The notes: a model not told the origin generated them from the sequence alone. A stretch of DNA of 33,012 nt from Verrucomicrobiota bacterium (GCA_003218785.1 QHOM01000017.1:5421-38432); one strand, 5' to 3'; numbered from the stretch's first letter, positions 10,117 to 18,809 are shown. Numbers and translations are program-made.

Positions 10117-11198
10117 ACTTCGTCCAAAAAGGCTCCCGGTCGCGAAATCGGCGTGTGTCCAATGTGCGCCATCGGCGCCAGCAGCACTTGCTCGATGTGA
10201 AGGTCCGCTCCCGCAGGGTAACGCAGCATCGAATCCGAAGGGCTCTGGTTGTTCTTTCCAGAGTGGTGTTGCTCGCTGGGCTCTGCGGTGCCGTTTATGT
10301 CGGGGGGCGTGAAGCTGCCAAGCGCCTCTTTTTCGAGAATCGGGATTATCAGTTGAAGACAATTGAACTGCAGACTGACGGCACGTTGCAGCGCGAGCAC
10401 GTTTTGAAAGTAGCCGATCTGCAAGAGGGCGAAAACATTTTCAGCGTGAACCTGGCGCGCGTCCATGACCGCATACAGCAGCTTCCCCAAGTCGATGAGG
10501 TCCAGGTGGTGCGAAAGTTGCCTACTGAAATCGACATCCGTGTCGTGGAACGTAAGCCGGTTGCGTGGATCACAAGTGACAAAGAAATTTCCGATCCTTT
10601 TGTGTCAGATGCTGCTTTTCTAGTGGATGCGCGAGGCGTTTTGATGAGAGAAAAGAAATTGTTGCCAGAATATCTGGGATTGCCGCTCATTTTGGGATTC
10701 TCGAGCGAATCGCTCGAGGCTGGGAAAGTCGTCGAATCGCCCGAAGTCAAAACGGCGCTGGAGCTGCTGCGCTTAAGCACGCGCAGTTTCATGCAAATGC
10801 GCTTTCAGATTCGCGAGATCAATATTTCCAGGAATTATTGCCTGCTGGTGACGGACAAAAATCACACGCGCGTCACGTTTGGGTTAAATGACCTCGAGAC
10901 GCAATTACAGCGGCTGGAACAATTTCTTGTTTACTGCGATGACTCAAAGCAGGAACTGGAAACTGTGAATTTGCTCGTGCAACGAAATATCCCCGTCACC
11001 TTCGCCACCCCTCCGGCGGCAGTTATCAACGACACGATCGAGCCCCCTGTGGAACCGCGGATTCTAAAAGCAATCCCGGTGCATTCGCCGGCAAAGACCG
11101 CAGCGTCGCCGGCGAAAGCGCGCGCCAGTTCGACGCCGATCGCCAAAGCAATTCCATCCAACGCCAGAGAAAGGACTAACAACGATGGCGAGCAATAA
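10113..11198 (+). CDS. ftsQ: FtsQ-like divisome protein (POTRA domain)
   Basis: Position between ddl and ftsA; basic N-terminus, TM (ALVVLSRVVLLAGLCGAVYVG), POTRA-like YQLKTIELQTDGTLQREHVLKVADLQEGENIFSVNLARVHDRIQQLPQVDEVQVVRKLPTEIDIRVVERKPVAWI. ATG at 10113 overlaps ddl stop. Confidence 0.85.
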   Translation: MNFVQKGSRSRNRRVSNVRHRRQQHLLDVKVRSRRVTQHRIRRALVVLSRVVLLAGLCGAVYVGGREAAKRLFFENRDYQLKTIELQTDGTLQREHVLKVADLQEGENIFSVNLARVHDRIQQLPQVDEVQVVRKLPTEIDIRVVERKPVAWITSDKEISDPFVSDAAFLVDARGVLMREKKLLPEYLGLPLILGFSSESLEAGKVVESPEVKTALELLRLSTRSFMQMRFQIREINISRNYCLLVTDKNHTRVTFGLNDLETQLQRLEQFLVYCDDSKQELETVNLLVQRNIPVTFATPPAAVINDTIEPPVEPRILKAIPVHSPAKTAASPAKARASSTPIAKAIPSNARERTNNDGEQ

Positions 11199-12393
11199 TT
11201 TGATGATTGGCCTTGAGATTGGCACGTCCAAAATTTGCGTCGTCGTCGGGGAAAGCCGGCCTGATGGCACAGTCAAAATCCTCGGTGTTGGTCAGACGCC
11301 ATCGCGCGGCGTACGTAAAGGCGAGATCGTTGATTTTGAAACCGCGATGAAATGCGTGCACGAAGCGGTGGTCGATGCCGAACAGAAAAGCGACGTCATG
11401 ATCCGAAGCGTTTACGTCGCCATCGCTGGGTCGCACCTTCAAAGTTTCAATAATCGCGGGTGCGTGATGTTGCCCGAAGATCGCGATGAGATTGATGAGC
11501 AGGACGTCGAGGATGTAAAGATCAACGCACGCGAGGTGAGCATCCCTGCGCAAAACGCTTTCCTGCATTCCATCATCCAGCATTATCATGTCGATGGTCA
11601 GAACGGCGTGCTCAATCCGATCGGGATGCTTGGGCAAAAATTGGAAGCCGATTTTCATATCATCCACGGCCTGCGCACGCGCATTCAGAACACCATCCGG
11701 TGCGTGAAAGAGTTGCCGCTTGACGTTGAGGACGTCGTCTTCGGCGGGCTTGCTTCTGCGCAGGTGATCCTCACTCAGCACCAAAAAGATCTCGGGGCGC
11801 TGGTGATCGATATCGGCGGTGGGACGACCGATTATATTTTGTACGCTGACGGCGCAGTCAAACAAAGCGGTTGCATTGCGATCGGCGGCGACCATATCAC
11901 CAATGATATTTCCATGGGGTTACGCATCCCGATGGCGCGCGCGGAGAAATTAAAAGTCGAGGAAGGCAGTTGCATCCTCGGCAATTGTCTGCCCGGCGAA
12001 GTGATTTTGCTAAAGGACGATTCCGGTTTTGCCGGGAAGGAGATCGAGCGAGAGACCCTGAACACGATCATCCACTTGCGACTACAAGAGACGTTTGAAC
12101 TCCTCAAACGCAGGCTCGAAAAGGAACCATTCATCAATTATGTTGGCACCGGCATTTGCATCTCCGGCGGATGCAGTCTTCTCAACGGCATCGATCATCT
12201 CGCTACGGAAATTTTCGAAATGCCCGCGGACGTGGCGCACGCACAAACCACCTCAGGTGTGACGTCTGCGGTGGAAAACCCGCAATTTTCGACTGCAATC
12301 GGGTTGATCAAATATGCGCAAGCCGTACAGATCGATCGGCCACCGCGGGGAATTGGGCGAATCTTCGGCAAGTTCTTTAGCGGAAGACGATGA
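11185..12393 (+). CDS. ftsA: Cell division protein FtsA
   Basis: Actin-like: IGLEIGTSKICVVVGE, GALVIDIGGGTTDYIL, GTGICISGGCSLLNGI; C-terminal basic amphipathic tail GIGRIFGKFFSGRR. Confidence 0.94.
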   Translation: MASNNLMIGLEIGTSKICVVVGESRPDGTVKILGVGQTPSRGVRKGEIVDFETAMKCVHEAVVDAEQKSDVMIRSVYVAIAGSHLQSFNNRGCVMLPEDRDEIDEQDVEDVKINAREVSIPAQNAFLHSIIQHYHVDGQNGVLNPIGMLGQKLEADFHIIHGLRTRIQNTIRCVKELPLDVEDVVFGGLASAQVILTQHQKDLGALVIDIGGGTTDYILYADGAVKQSGCIAIGGDHITNDISMGLRIPMARAEKLKVEEGSCILGNCLPGEVILLKDDSGFAGKEIERETLNTIIHLRLQETFELLKRRLEKEPFINYVGTGICISGGCSLLNGIDHLATEIFEMPADVAHAQTTSGVTSAVENPQFSTAIGLIKYAQAVQIDRPPRGIGRIFGKFFSGRR

Positions 12394-12412
12394 GAATGAT
12401 CTCATTTCGTGA

Positions 12413-12476
12413 TAGGGCGCGACCGCCGGCCGCGCCGCGAACGCTCGATCTCGGACAGCCCGGCGGTCTGTCCCTA
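12413..12476. repeat. REPIN-like paired hairpins (copy B) in ftsA-ftsZ intergenic region
   Basis: TAGGGCGCGaccgccggcCGCGCC ... GGACAGcccggcggtCTGTCCCTA: two hairpins with inverted TAGGG/CCCTA ends. Confidence 0.75.
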
Positions 12477-12490
12477 CCAGTACTGTCCTA

Positions 12491-13810
12491 ATGATTCAAC
12501 TCAGCAAGAATTACAGTCTGCCAGAACGTGCAGCGGAATTTATTCCGATTAAAATTATAAGTGTTGGTGGCGCCGGCTTAAATGCGCTCGATCGGATCGT
12601 GCTCGATGGCTTGGAGAGAGCCGAGGTGGTTGCGATCAACACCGATGTCCAGTCGCTGGCGAGTTCCGTGGCGGCGCATAAAGTGCAGCTCGGTCGCAGT
12701 GTGACGCGTGGGCTGGGCGCGGGCGGCGATCCGGAACTCGGCTATCAAGCAGCCGTGGAATCGGCTGATGAAATCCGCGAGGCGCTAGCCGACGCCCGAA
12801 TGATTTTCATTTGCGCAGGGCTCGGTGGCGGCACCGGCTCAGGCGCGGCGCCATACGTGGCGCAACTTGCCCATGAAGCCGGTGCGCTTGTGGTCGCGTT
12901 AATCTGTTTCGAGAACGATAAGATGGGCGACATCGTCGCGCCGCAAGCAGGCATTCATCAGGCCTTTGCCGCGGCCGATATCACCATCAGCCAAAGCGTT
13001 CGTTCGATTGTGAACCTGATTCAGCGGCCGGGACTCATCCGCATTGGATTCGATGATTTACTTGCCGCGTTGCGCAGCCCCAACGGGCGTTGCTTGTTCG
13101 GCTTTGGTGAATCCGATTCGGACAATCGCGCGCACGAGGCGCTCACGCAGGCGCTCAAGAATCCGTTGATGGACCGTGGCCGTATGCTGGCGGACGCGGC
13201 GCGCGTGCTCGTGCAGGTGGCAGGTGGACCCGGCATGACGTTGTCCGAGGTCGAAATCCTGATGCAGGAACTTGGCCGTCACATTAGCGAGCAAACACAA
13301 ATTCTATTCGGCGCTGCCGTGGACGGACGATTGGCAGATCGCCTGAGCGTCACCATCATTAGTTCGCTCACGGCGGATGAAGCTTTTATCCCACAGCAGA
13401 GTCAGCCTGCTCAGAGCAGCGCGCCCGCGATGCCGCCAGTCTGGGAGCAATCCCATGAGATCTCGCCTGAGATCGACATCGAACCGGAACCAATGCCGAT
13501 GGAAGTTTTCCAGCCTGCGGAGATGACTGCGTTTAAGGAATCGGCGCCGAGTGAAACTGCATCGCCGCCACCGGTGGAACCAATATCCGTCCTTAGCAAG
13601 TCTGAACCGATTGTAAGTACACCGCACAAGAAGCCAGCGCCAATAAAGGAAGAAAAACCATCGGCTGAAAAATCTGCACAGGCGAAACAGGAAGTCTTGC
13701 AATTCGAGCCTGTCACGCGCGGCCGGTTTGAAAAAAGCGAGCCAACTATCGTCGAAGGCGAAGATCTCGACATTCCGACCTACCTGCGGAAAAACATCAA
13801 AGTGAAATAG
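12491..13810 (+). CDS. ftsZ: Cell division GTPase FtsZ (divergent)
   Basis: IKIISVGGAGLNALDRIV, CAGLGGGTGSGAAPYVAQLA; long Pro/Glu-rich linker; C-terminal EDLDIPTYLRKNIKVK. Confidence 0.93.
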   Translation: MIQLSKNYSLPERAAEFIPIKIISVGGAGLNALDRIVLDGLERAEVVAINTDVQSLASSVAAHKVQLGRSVTRGLGAGGDPELGYQAAVESADEIREALADARMIFICAGLGGGTGSGAAPYVAQLAHEAGALVVALICFENDKMGDIVAPQAGIHQAFAAADITISQSVRSIVNLIQRPGLIRIGFDDLLAALRSPNGRCLFGFGESDSDNRAHEALTQALKNPLMDRGRMLADAARVLVQVAGGPGMTLSEVEILMQELGRHISEQTQILFGAAVDGRLADRLSVTIISSLTADEAFIPQQSQPAQSSAPAMPPVWEQSHEISPEIDIEPEPMPMEVFQPAEMTAFKESAPSETASPPPVEPISVLSKSEPIVSTPHKKPAPIKEEKPSAEKSAQAKQEVLQFEPVTRGRFEKSEPTIVEGEDLDIPTYLRKNIKVK

Positions 13811-13907
13811 GCAGGACAGTCTCTCCGAGATGTCCGATGAGTTCAATCGTTCTCGTCCAAGACAAATCAAAAAGAAATAAATCGGACGCCCCGGAGGTGC
13901 GTCCCTA
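13808..13907. repeat. Paired hairpins (copy C) between convergent ftsZ and amidohydrolase genes
   Basis: taggcaGGACAgtctctccgagaTGTCC ... GGACGCcccggaggtGCGTCCCTAcc; the outer TAG on each strand is the stop codon of the flanking gene. Confidence 0.65.
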
Positions 13908-15149
13908 CCTGTTTATTTCTTTCTTTTTACTGTCGGCGATTTTCACTGGATCGACCGCGCCGATGTGGAAATCAACTGCCGGAATTGAGTGATCCGGCAA
14001 ACTGTATTCCGAGAAATCTTCGCCGCCCATTGTGGGATCGACAATCCCCACATTTTCCGGGCCGAGGACCTTTCTCCAAACTGCGACTAACCGCTTGGTC
14101 AATTCAGGATTGTTATAAGTCGCCGGCGTGAATTGGTCCTGGAGGATCTTGACGATCGGTGCGCGTTCCGGCGGCACTCCGGCGGCAGCCGCGATACCTT
14201 TCGCGATCTGATCAATCGCAGCGAGCACGCGGTCGCGCACCTCGGATTTATAAGTGCGCACCGTCAACTGCATCTTCACTTCATCCGGTATGATGTTGTG
14301 TTTGGTACCGCCGTGAATCGACCCGACGGTCACGACAATTGGATCGAGCGGATTATTTTCGCGACTCGCGATTGTTTGCCAGGCGTTGATCATCTCAGCC
14401 GCGAGCACAATCGGATCTTTCGTCTTGTGCGGATACGCGCCGTGGCCACCCACGCCGCGGACGGTCACGTCGACAGAATCGACATTCGCGTAGGTGTAAC
14501 CTTCGGTCACGCCAATATGGCCGGTCTCCAGATCGGGCTTGTCATGAAAGCCGAGTGCGAGATTCGGTTTGCCGAATCGATCGTAAAGCCCCGCCTTGAG
14601 CAACGCGCGCGCGCCATTGCCAGTCTCCTCGGCTGGTTGGGCGACAAACACGATCGTGCCACGCCATTGATCCTTTAGCTTGGCCAAAGCGCGCGCCGTT
14701 CCGATAAAAGCCGCAATGTGTGCGTCATGTCCACAGGCGTGCATAACGTGCACGTCTTTGCCTTCATCATTCTTGGTTGTGACATTGCTCGCGTAGGGTA
14801 AACCTGTTTCCTCTTCCACGGGCAACGCATCCATGTCCGTGCGCACCAGCACAATCGGCCCACTGTCGTTCTTCATGATGGCGATTACGCCGTAGCCGGT
14901 GAGCTTTGGATCGTCGTACTTGCCAAAGTGCTCGGTCACTTCGCAGCCCACGGCTCGTAATTGCTTTGCGATTAGCGCTGAGGTGCGTGCTTCATGCCCC
15001 GACAATTCCGGATGACTATGAATGTCTTTATAAGTTGCGAGGAGTGATGGCAGCTCGGCGTCGGCAATCGATTGCGGCGTTTGCTGCGCGAAAGCGAAAC
15101 TCCAGGACAAGATCGACAGCAATAAAATTGACAACGAACGAATCTTCAT
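13905..15149 (-). CDS. Secreted M20D-family amidohydrolase (hippurate/IAA-amino-acid hydrolase-like)
   Basis: Signal peptide MKIRSLSILLLSILSWSFAFAQ; IHSHPELSGHEARTSALIAKQL, VRTDMDALPVEEETGLPYAS, MHACGHDAHIA, GGTKHNIIPDEVKMQLTVRT, PTMGGEDFSEY. Confidence 0.93.
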   Translation of the reverse strand: MKIRSLSILLLSILSWSFAFAQQTPQSIADAELPSLLATYKDIHSHPELSGHEARTSALIAKQLRAVGCEVTEHFGKYDDPKLTGYGVIAIMKNDSGPIVLVRTDMDALPVEEETGLPYASNVTTKNDEGKDVHVMHACGHDAHIAAFIGTARALAKLKDQWRGTIVFVAQPAEETGNGARALLKAGLYDRFGKPNLALGFHDKPDLETGHIGVTEGYTYANVDSVDVTVRGVGGHGAYPHKTKDPIVLAAEMINAWQTIASRENNPLDPIVVTVGSIHGGTKHNIIPDEVKMQLTVRTYKSEVRDRVLAAIDQIAKGIAAAAGVPPERAPIVKILQDQFTPATYNNPELTKRLVAVWRKVLGPENVGIVDPTMGGEDFSEYSLPDHSIPAVDFHIGAVDPVKIADSKKKEINR

Positions 15150-15181
15150 AGTGCACTTATAACAGAAAACCCGAACACATA

Positions 15182-15201
15182 AATCAGGAAGCCAGGAACT
15201 C
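15182..15201. repeat. Dispersed intergenic motif AATCAGGAAGCCAGGAA (copy 1)
   Basis: Shares AATCAGGAAGCCA(G/A)GAA with 24884-24900. Confidence 0.4.
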
Positions 15202-15378
15202 ACGAGAGGATCATGGGTGGATCGAGCAGTCCCTTGCTTGATGCTAAATAGTGGCGGCAAAGCCGCATTTGTTTGGCATGGCCCAACAGAGCGGCCGATC
15301 CACCTTTCGCCGTCTCTGCGAGTTGTTATTCCGAGCGAAGTCGAGGAATCTCTTGCTGTGGAATTGGAGAAGAACAGG

Positions 15379-17619
15379 ATGCTCTTTGGTGCGGACCCGA
15401 TGCCGCGCATCGTTGCGATTGAGCTGGGTGAAACAGGAACGGTAAAGCTCTATCGCCGCGGAAAGGACGGATCGACCATCGCCGACGTCGAGCCGTTCCA
15501 TCCATTTGTCTGGTGCGACTCCGATGTTGTCGATCTTGGAATTCAAACCGAGAAGCTCGAAGGCGACTTGAAGTACGGCTGGCTGATCACGGTTGATAGT
15601 TGGAAGGAACTGATCGCTCTGCGCAACGGCCTCAAGAAAGCGAACCGCGATTTCTTCGCCTTCAACGATCCGGTGCAGCATTACCTCACTGCCACTGGTC
15701 GCACGTTGTTCAAAGAATTGGCGTTCGAAGAATTGAAACGCATGCAACTCGAAGTTCTTTCCTTTGAAGAACCCATCGCCGGCGTTGCTGGCGCAGGATC
15801 GACCGACCACGTCATGAGCATTGCGCTCTCGGACAATACCGGCTGGGAAGAATTAATCGTTGTCGATCCAAAAAGTACAGAAGAATCCGAACATGACGCG
15901 ATCAAACGACTCACTGCGCTCATCAAAGAACGCGATCCGGACGTGATCGAAGGTCACAACTTATTCCGGTTCGATCTGCCTTATTTGGTTTCGCGCGCGA
16001 AGAAAGCGAAAACGAAACTTGATTGGGGACGCAGCGGCGGTTTCCTCCGTTCGCGCCCGTCACGACTCCAAATCGCCGAGAAGACGATCGATTACCCGAA
16101 GTTCACAATCGATGGCCGCCATTTTGTCGATACGTTTTTGCTCGCGCAATTTTACGATGTTGGAATGCGTTCCCTTGTGGGCTTCGAGCGCCTCGATGTC
16201 GCGCGGCATTTCGGTTTTTGCGAGAGCGAACTTTCCACGCTGATTGGGAAAGAATTGCAGCGCGCCTACACCGGCAACTCGGAAAACTTCCGCCAACGTG
16301 CGCTCTGCGCAGTACGCGAAACGCGCGCGATAGCTGATCTGCTCAGCCCGAGCTATTTCATCCAGGCGCAGATTTTTCCCTACAACTACCAGGACGTAAT
16401 CGTGCGTGGCAACGCTACGCGCATCAACGCCGTCTTCCTGCGCGAATATTTCCGGCGGCGCCATTCCATTCCCGAAATGCCAATGGCGCGATCGTTCGAA
16501 GGCGGGTATACCGACATCTTTTTTACCGGTGTTGCGAACAACGTCTGGCACTGCGACATCGCTTCGCTTTACCCGTCGGTCATGTTGCAGTTCGATTGCT
16601 TTCCCACGAGCGACCGGCTCCAGATTTTCCGGCATTTGCTTACCGATCTCCGCACCTTTCGCCTGGAGGCCAAGGCGAAAATGCGCGTGGGGAAAGATCC
16701 GAAAGAGCAGCGCTACTTCCACGCGCTACAAAACACGTTCAAGATCTTGATCAATAGCTTTTACGGCTATCTCGGCTTCGCCCAAGGACATTTCGCCGAT
16801 TTCGATGCCGCCGCGCGCGTTACACAAATCGGGCGTGATTTGTTGAAAAAAATGATCGACTGGCTGAATGCGCACGGCGCTCAGGTGATCGAGGTCGACA
16901 CCGACGGCATTTATTTCGTGCCCCCTTCTTCTGTAGAGGCAGGCGTGTCGCCTGCAAAACGAAAGTCAAACGCAGCCGGCACGGCTGCCACTACGGCCGC
17001 CGAAATCGAGCAACTGCGCGAGGGCCTCGCGAAAGAATTGCCTCCCGGCATCGAAGTCGAATTCGACGAACAGTTCGACGCCATGTTTAGCTACAAGGCG
17101 AAGAACTACGCCCTGCTCACGCCCGAGGGCGACGTCATTATCAAAGGCGGCGCGCTCAAGTCGCGCGGGCTCGAGAAATTTCAGCGCGTTTTCCTCGAGG
17201 AAATGATCAAGCTCCTCATGGAAGGAAAACCGGAAGCGATCGCGCAGTTGCGGGACGAGTTTGAAAAGAAAATCCGCGACCGCGAATGGAACATTGAAAT
17301 GCTGATGAAGACAGACGCGCTGCAAGATTCGCTCGATAAATATCGAGCGAAGATTGCCGGTTCAGCGCGCAACCGCGCCGCCGCCTACGAGCTTGCCCTC
17401 GCCAGCGGCCGTAATTATAAGCCGGGCGACCAGATCAGTTACTACATTAAAACTACGCCGAAGAAAGTTCCGGCGTACGAAGCCGCAAAGTTTGCCTCCG
17501 AATTCGATCCTCAAAATCGCGACGAAAACGTCGATTACTACATCGCCAAACTCGATGAGCTGGTGAAAAAATTCTCCTCCATGATTCCCACAGCCGAACA
17601 AGAAACGCTGAAGCTGTAG
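15379..17619 (+). CDS. Family B DNA polymerase (likely start ATG 15379; ORF extends to 15217)
   Basis: Motif A DIASLYPSVML, motif B NTFKILINSFYGYLG, motif C EVDTDGIYF, SYKAKNYAL; exonuclease-region EGHNLFRFDLPYL. Confidence 0.93.
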   Translation: MLFGADPMPRIVAIELGETGTVKLYRRGKDGSTIADVEPFHPFVWCDSDVVDLGIQTEKLEGDLKYGWLITVDSWKELIALRNGLKKANRDFFAFNDPVQHYLTATGRTLFKELAFEELKRMQLEVLSFEEPIAGVAGAGSTDHVMSIALSDNTGWEELIVVDPKSTEESEHDAIKRLTALIKERDPDVIEGHNLFRFDLPYLVSRAKKAKTKLDWGRSGGFLRSRPSRLQIAEKTIDYPKFTIDGRHFVDTFLLAQFYDVGMRSLVGFERLDVARHFGFCESELSTLIGKELQRAYTGNSENFRQRALCAVRETRAIADLLSPSYFIQAQIFPYNYQDVIVRGNATRINAVFLREYFRRRHSIPEMPMARSFEGGYTDIFFTGVANNVWHCDIASLYPSVMLQFDCFPTSDRLQIFRHLLTDLRTFRLEAKAKMRVGKDPKEQRYFHALQNTFKILINSFYGYLGFAQGHFADFDAAARVTQIGRDLLKKMIDWLNAHGAQVIEVDTDGIYFVPPSSVEAGVSPAKRKSNAAGTAATTAAEIEQLREGLAKELPPGIEVEFDEQFDAMFSYKAKNYALLTPEGDVIIKGGALKSRGLEKFQRVFLEEMIKLLMEGKPEAIAQLRDEFEKKIRDREWNIEMLMKTDALQDSLDKYRAKIAGSARNRAAAYELALASGRNYKPGDQISYYIKTTPKKVPAYEAAKFASEFDPQNRDENVDYYIAKLDELVKKFSSMIPTAEQETLKL
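16932..16995. repeat. REPIN-like element (copy D) inside the DNA polymerase ORF, translated in frame
   Basis: TGTAGAGGCAGGCGTGTCGCCTGC-aaaacgaaagtcaaac-GCAGCCGGCACGGCTGCCACTACG; same architecture as 30200-30262; encodes VEAGVSPAKRKSNAAGTAATTA. Confidence 0.85.
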
Positions 17620-17638
17620 CGGCAGCCGTGTCGGCTGC
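17615..17638 (+). repeat. GTAG-footed hairpin (copy E1) overlapping the polB stop codon
   Basis: TGTAGCGGCAGCCGTGTCGGCTGC; TAG at 17617-17619 is the polymerase stop. Confidence 0.85.
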
Positions 17639-17676
17639 GCCCTTCTTCGACTACGGATCACGCGGCTGATTGGACC

Positions 17677-17700
17677 TGTAGCGGTCGCCGTGTCGACCGC
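17677..17700 (+). repeat. GTAG-footed hairpin (copy E2)
   Basis: TGTAGCGGTCGCCGTGTCGACCGC; direct-orientation relative of E1 with changed stem (GCGGTC/GACCGC). Confidence 0.8.
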
Positions 17701-17717
17701 AGGCTCTCCCGTCCTTC

Positions 17718-18038
17718 TTATTTTATCATTCTGTACAAGGCAGCGATCATCGAGATGATCGGCCAGGCTGAAACTCCTGCGATCAAAGTGAAGAGCGCGA
17801 GCTCGGCGACGTAATCGCGGCTAGTTTCTGTGCCGAAGAAATCGCTGCTCAATTTGCGGAACGTGCGCAGCTTGGAGATTCGGTGCGCGTTCCCAGAACT
17901 TGTAAGGGAGTTGTCGCCGGTTTTCGCGGTCGATCGATAGGAGTAGTCCGTTAACGGAAAATTCCGGTGATCGCGCCGTGCGCGGCTGCCGCGACGCGAA
18001 GGTCGCCGATTGACACTAACTTGAGGTATTGGTTTCAT
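17718..18038 (-). CDS. Small hypothetical protein with C-terminal TM segment
   Basis: 106 aa; hydrophobic C-terminal half AELALFTLIAGVSAWPIISMIAALYRMI; no competing ORF with recognisable function. Start uncertain. Confidence 0.4.
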   Translation of the reverse strand: MKPIPQVSVNRRPSRRGSRARRDHRNFPLTDYSYRSTAKTGDNSLTSSGNAHRISKLRTFRKLSSDFFGTETSRDYVAELALFTLIAGVSAWPIISMIAALYRMIK

Positions 18039-18348
18039 AAATGTTTTCTTAGAAAGAGTGATTTCGATTCGGATGACCTCGGCAGAAGCCGAGTGATTCG
18101 ACCACTGGGGTGCCGCAGAAAGCGGGCTCCAACTTGGCGAGATCGAAACGCGCGCTTATCCAGCCTGCCGGTTATCGGCGGCGCAAGTTGGCGTGTTGAC
18201 CGTTTTCATCCCCATCTATCTACAGGCGTTTCCGGGTTTGTCCACTTGGCCGGATCAATTTACGTCATAAGCCCCTCGCACTGTGGGAGAAGCAATTCCA
18301 CTTTTTTTTGGTTGTCGACAAAACCCAACCTCCTGATTTGCTCCATTC

Positions 18349-18783
18349 TCACCCTACCCGGAGAAGGTTAGCGTCGAGATTGATCTGGGTCCCGGAAAGC
18401 GCCACGGAAACCGGGCAAGTCTTTTTCGTCAGCTCGGCTTGCTCGCGGAATTTTGATTCATCCATTCCTGGGACCTCGGCTTCTGTTCTCAAATCAATGG
18501 AGGTGATTTTGAATCCGCTGTCTGCGGGCTCCAGTTTCACTGTCGCCGTGGTGCTGACGCGTTTCGCTGGATGACCTGCCTTTTCGAGATTGAACGAAAG
18601 CGCCATGGAAAAACAACCAGCCTCGGCCGCGCCGATCAGTTCCTCGGGGTTCGTTCCCTTTCCTTCTTCAAAGCGCGACGAAAATGAATAGGGACCCTCG
18701 AACGCGCCGCTCCCGAGCTTCATGTTTCCCTTGCCTTCCTTCAAAGTGCCTTCCCATACAGCCGATCCAGTTCGTGTTGCCAT
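18349..18783 (-). CDS. OsmC family peroxiredoxin
   Basis: MATRTGSAVWEGTLKEGKGNMKLGSGAFEGPYSFSSRFEEGKGTNPEELIGAAEAGCFSMALSFNLEKAGH; CPVSVAL motif; start at 18783. Confidence 0.92.
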   Translation of the reverse strand: MATRTGSAVWEGTLKEGKGNMKLGSGAFEGPYSFSSRFEEGKGTNPEELIGAAEAGCFSMALSFNLEKAGHPAKRVSTTATVKLEPADSGFKITSIDLRTEAEVPGMDESKFREQAELTKKTCPVSVALSGTQINLDANLLRVG

Positions 18784-18809
18784 CGATTTGCCTCCTTGAT
18801 TGTTGTCGT

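Noticed and set aside
11176-11895. 239-aa - strand ORF
   Set aside because: Antisense to ftsA; composition typical of a shadow frame.
16060-16722. 220-aa - strand ORF
   Set aside because: Antisense to family-B polymerase motifs; shadow ORF.
16932-17700. CRISPR array interpretation of the clustered palindromes
   Set aside because: Copies are irregularly spaced, in mixed orientation, partly coding, and lack regular unique spacers or cas genes.
17967-18371. 134-aa + strand ORF
   Set aside because: Low-complexity, no homology cues, overlaps the small - strand gene; probably non-coding.
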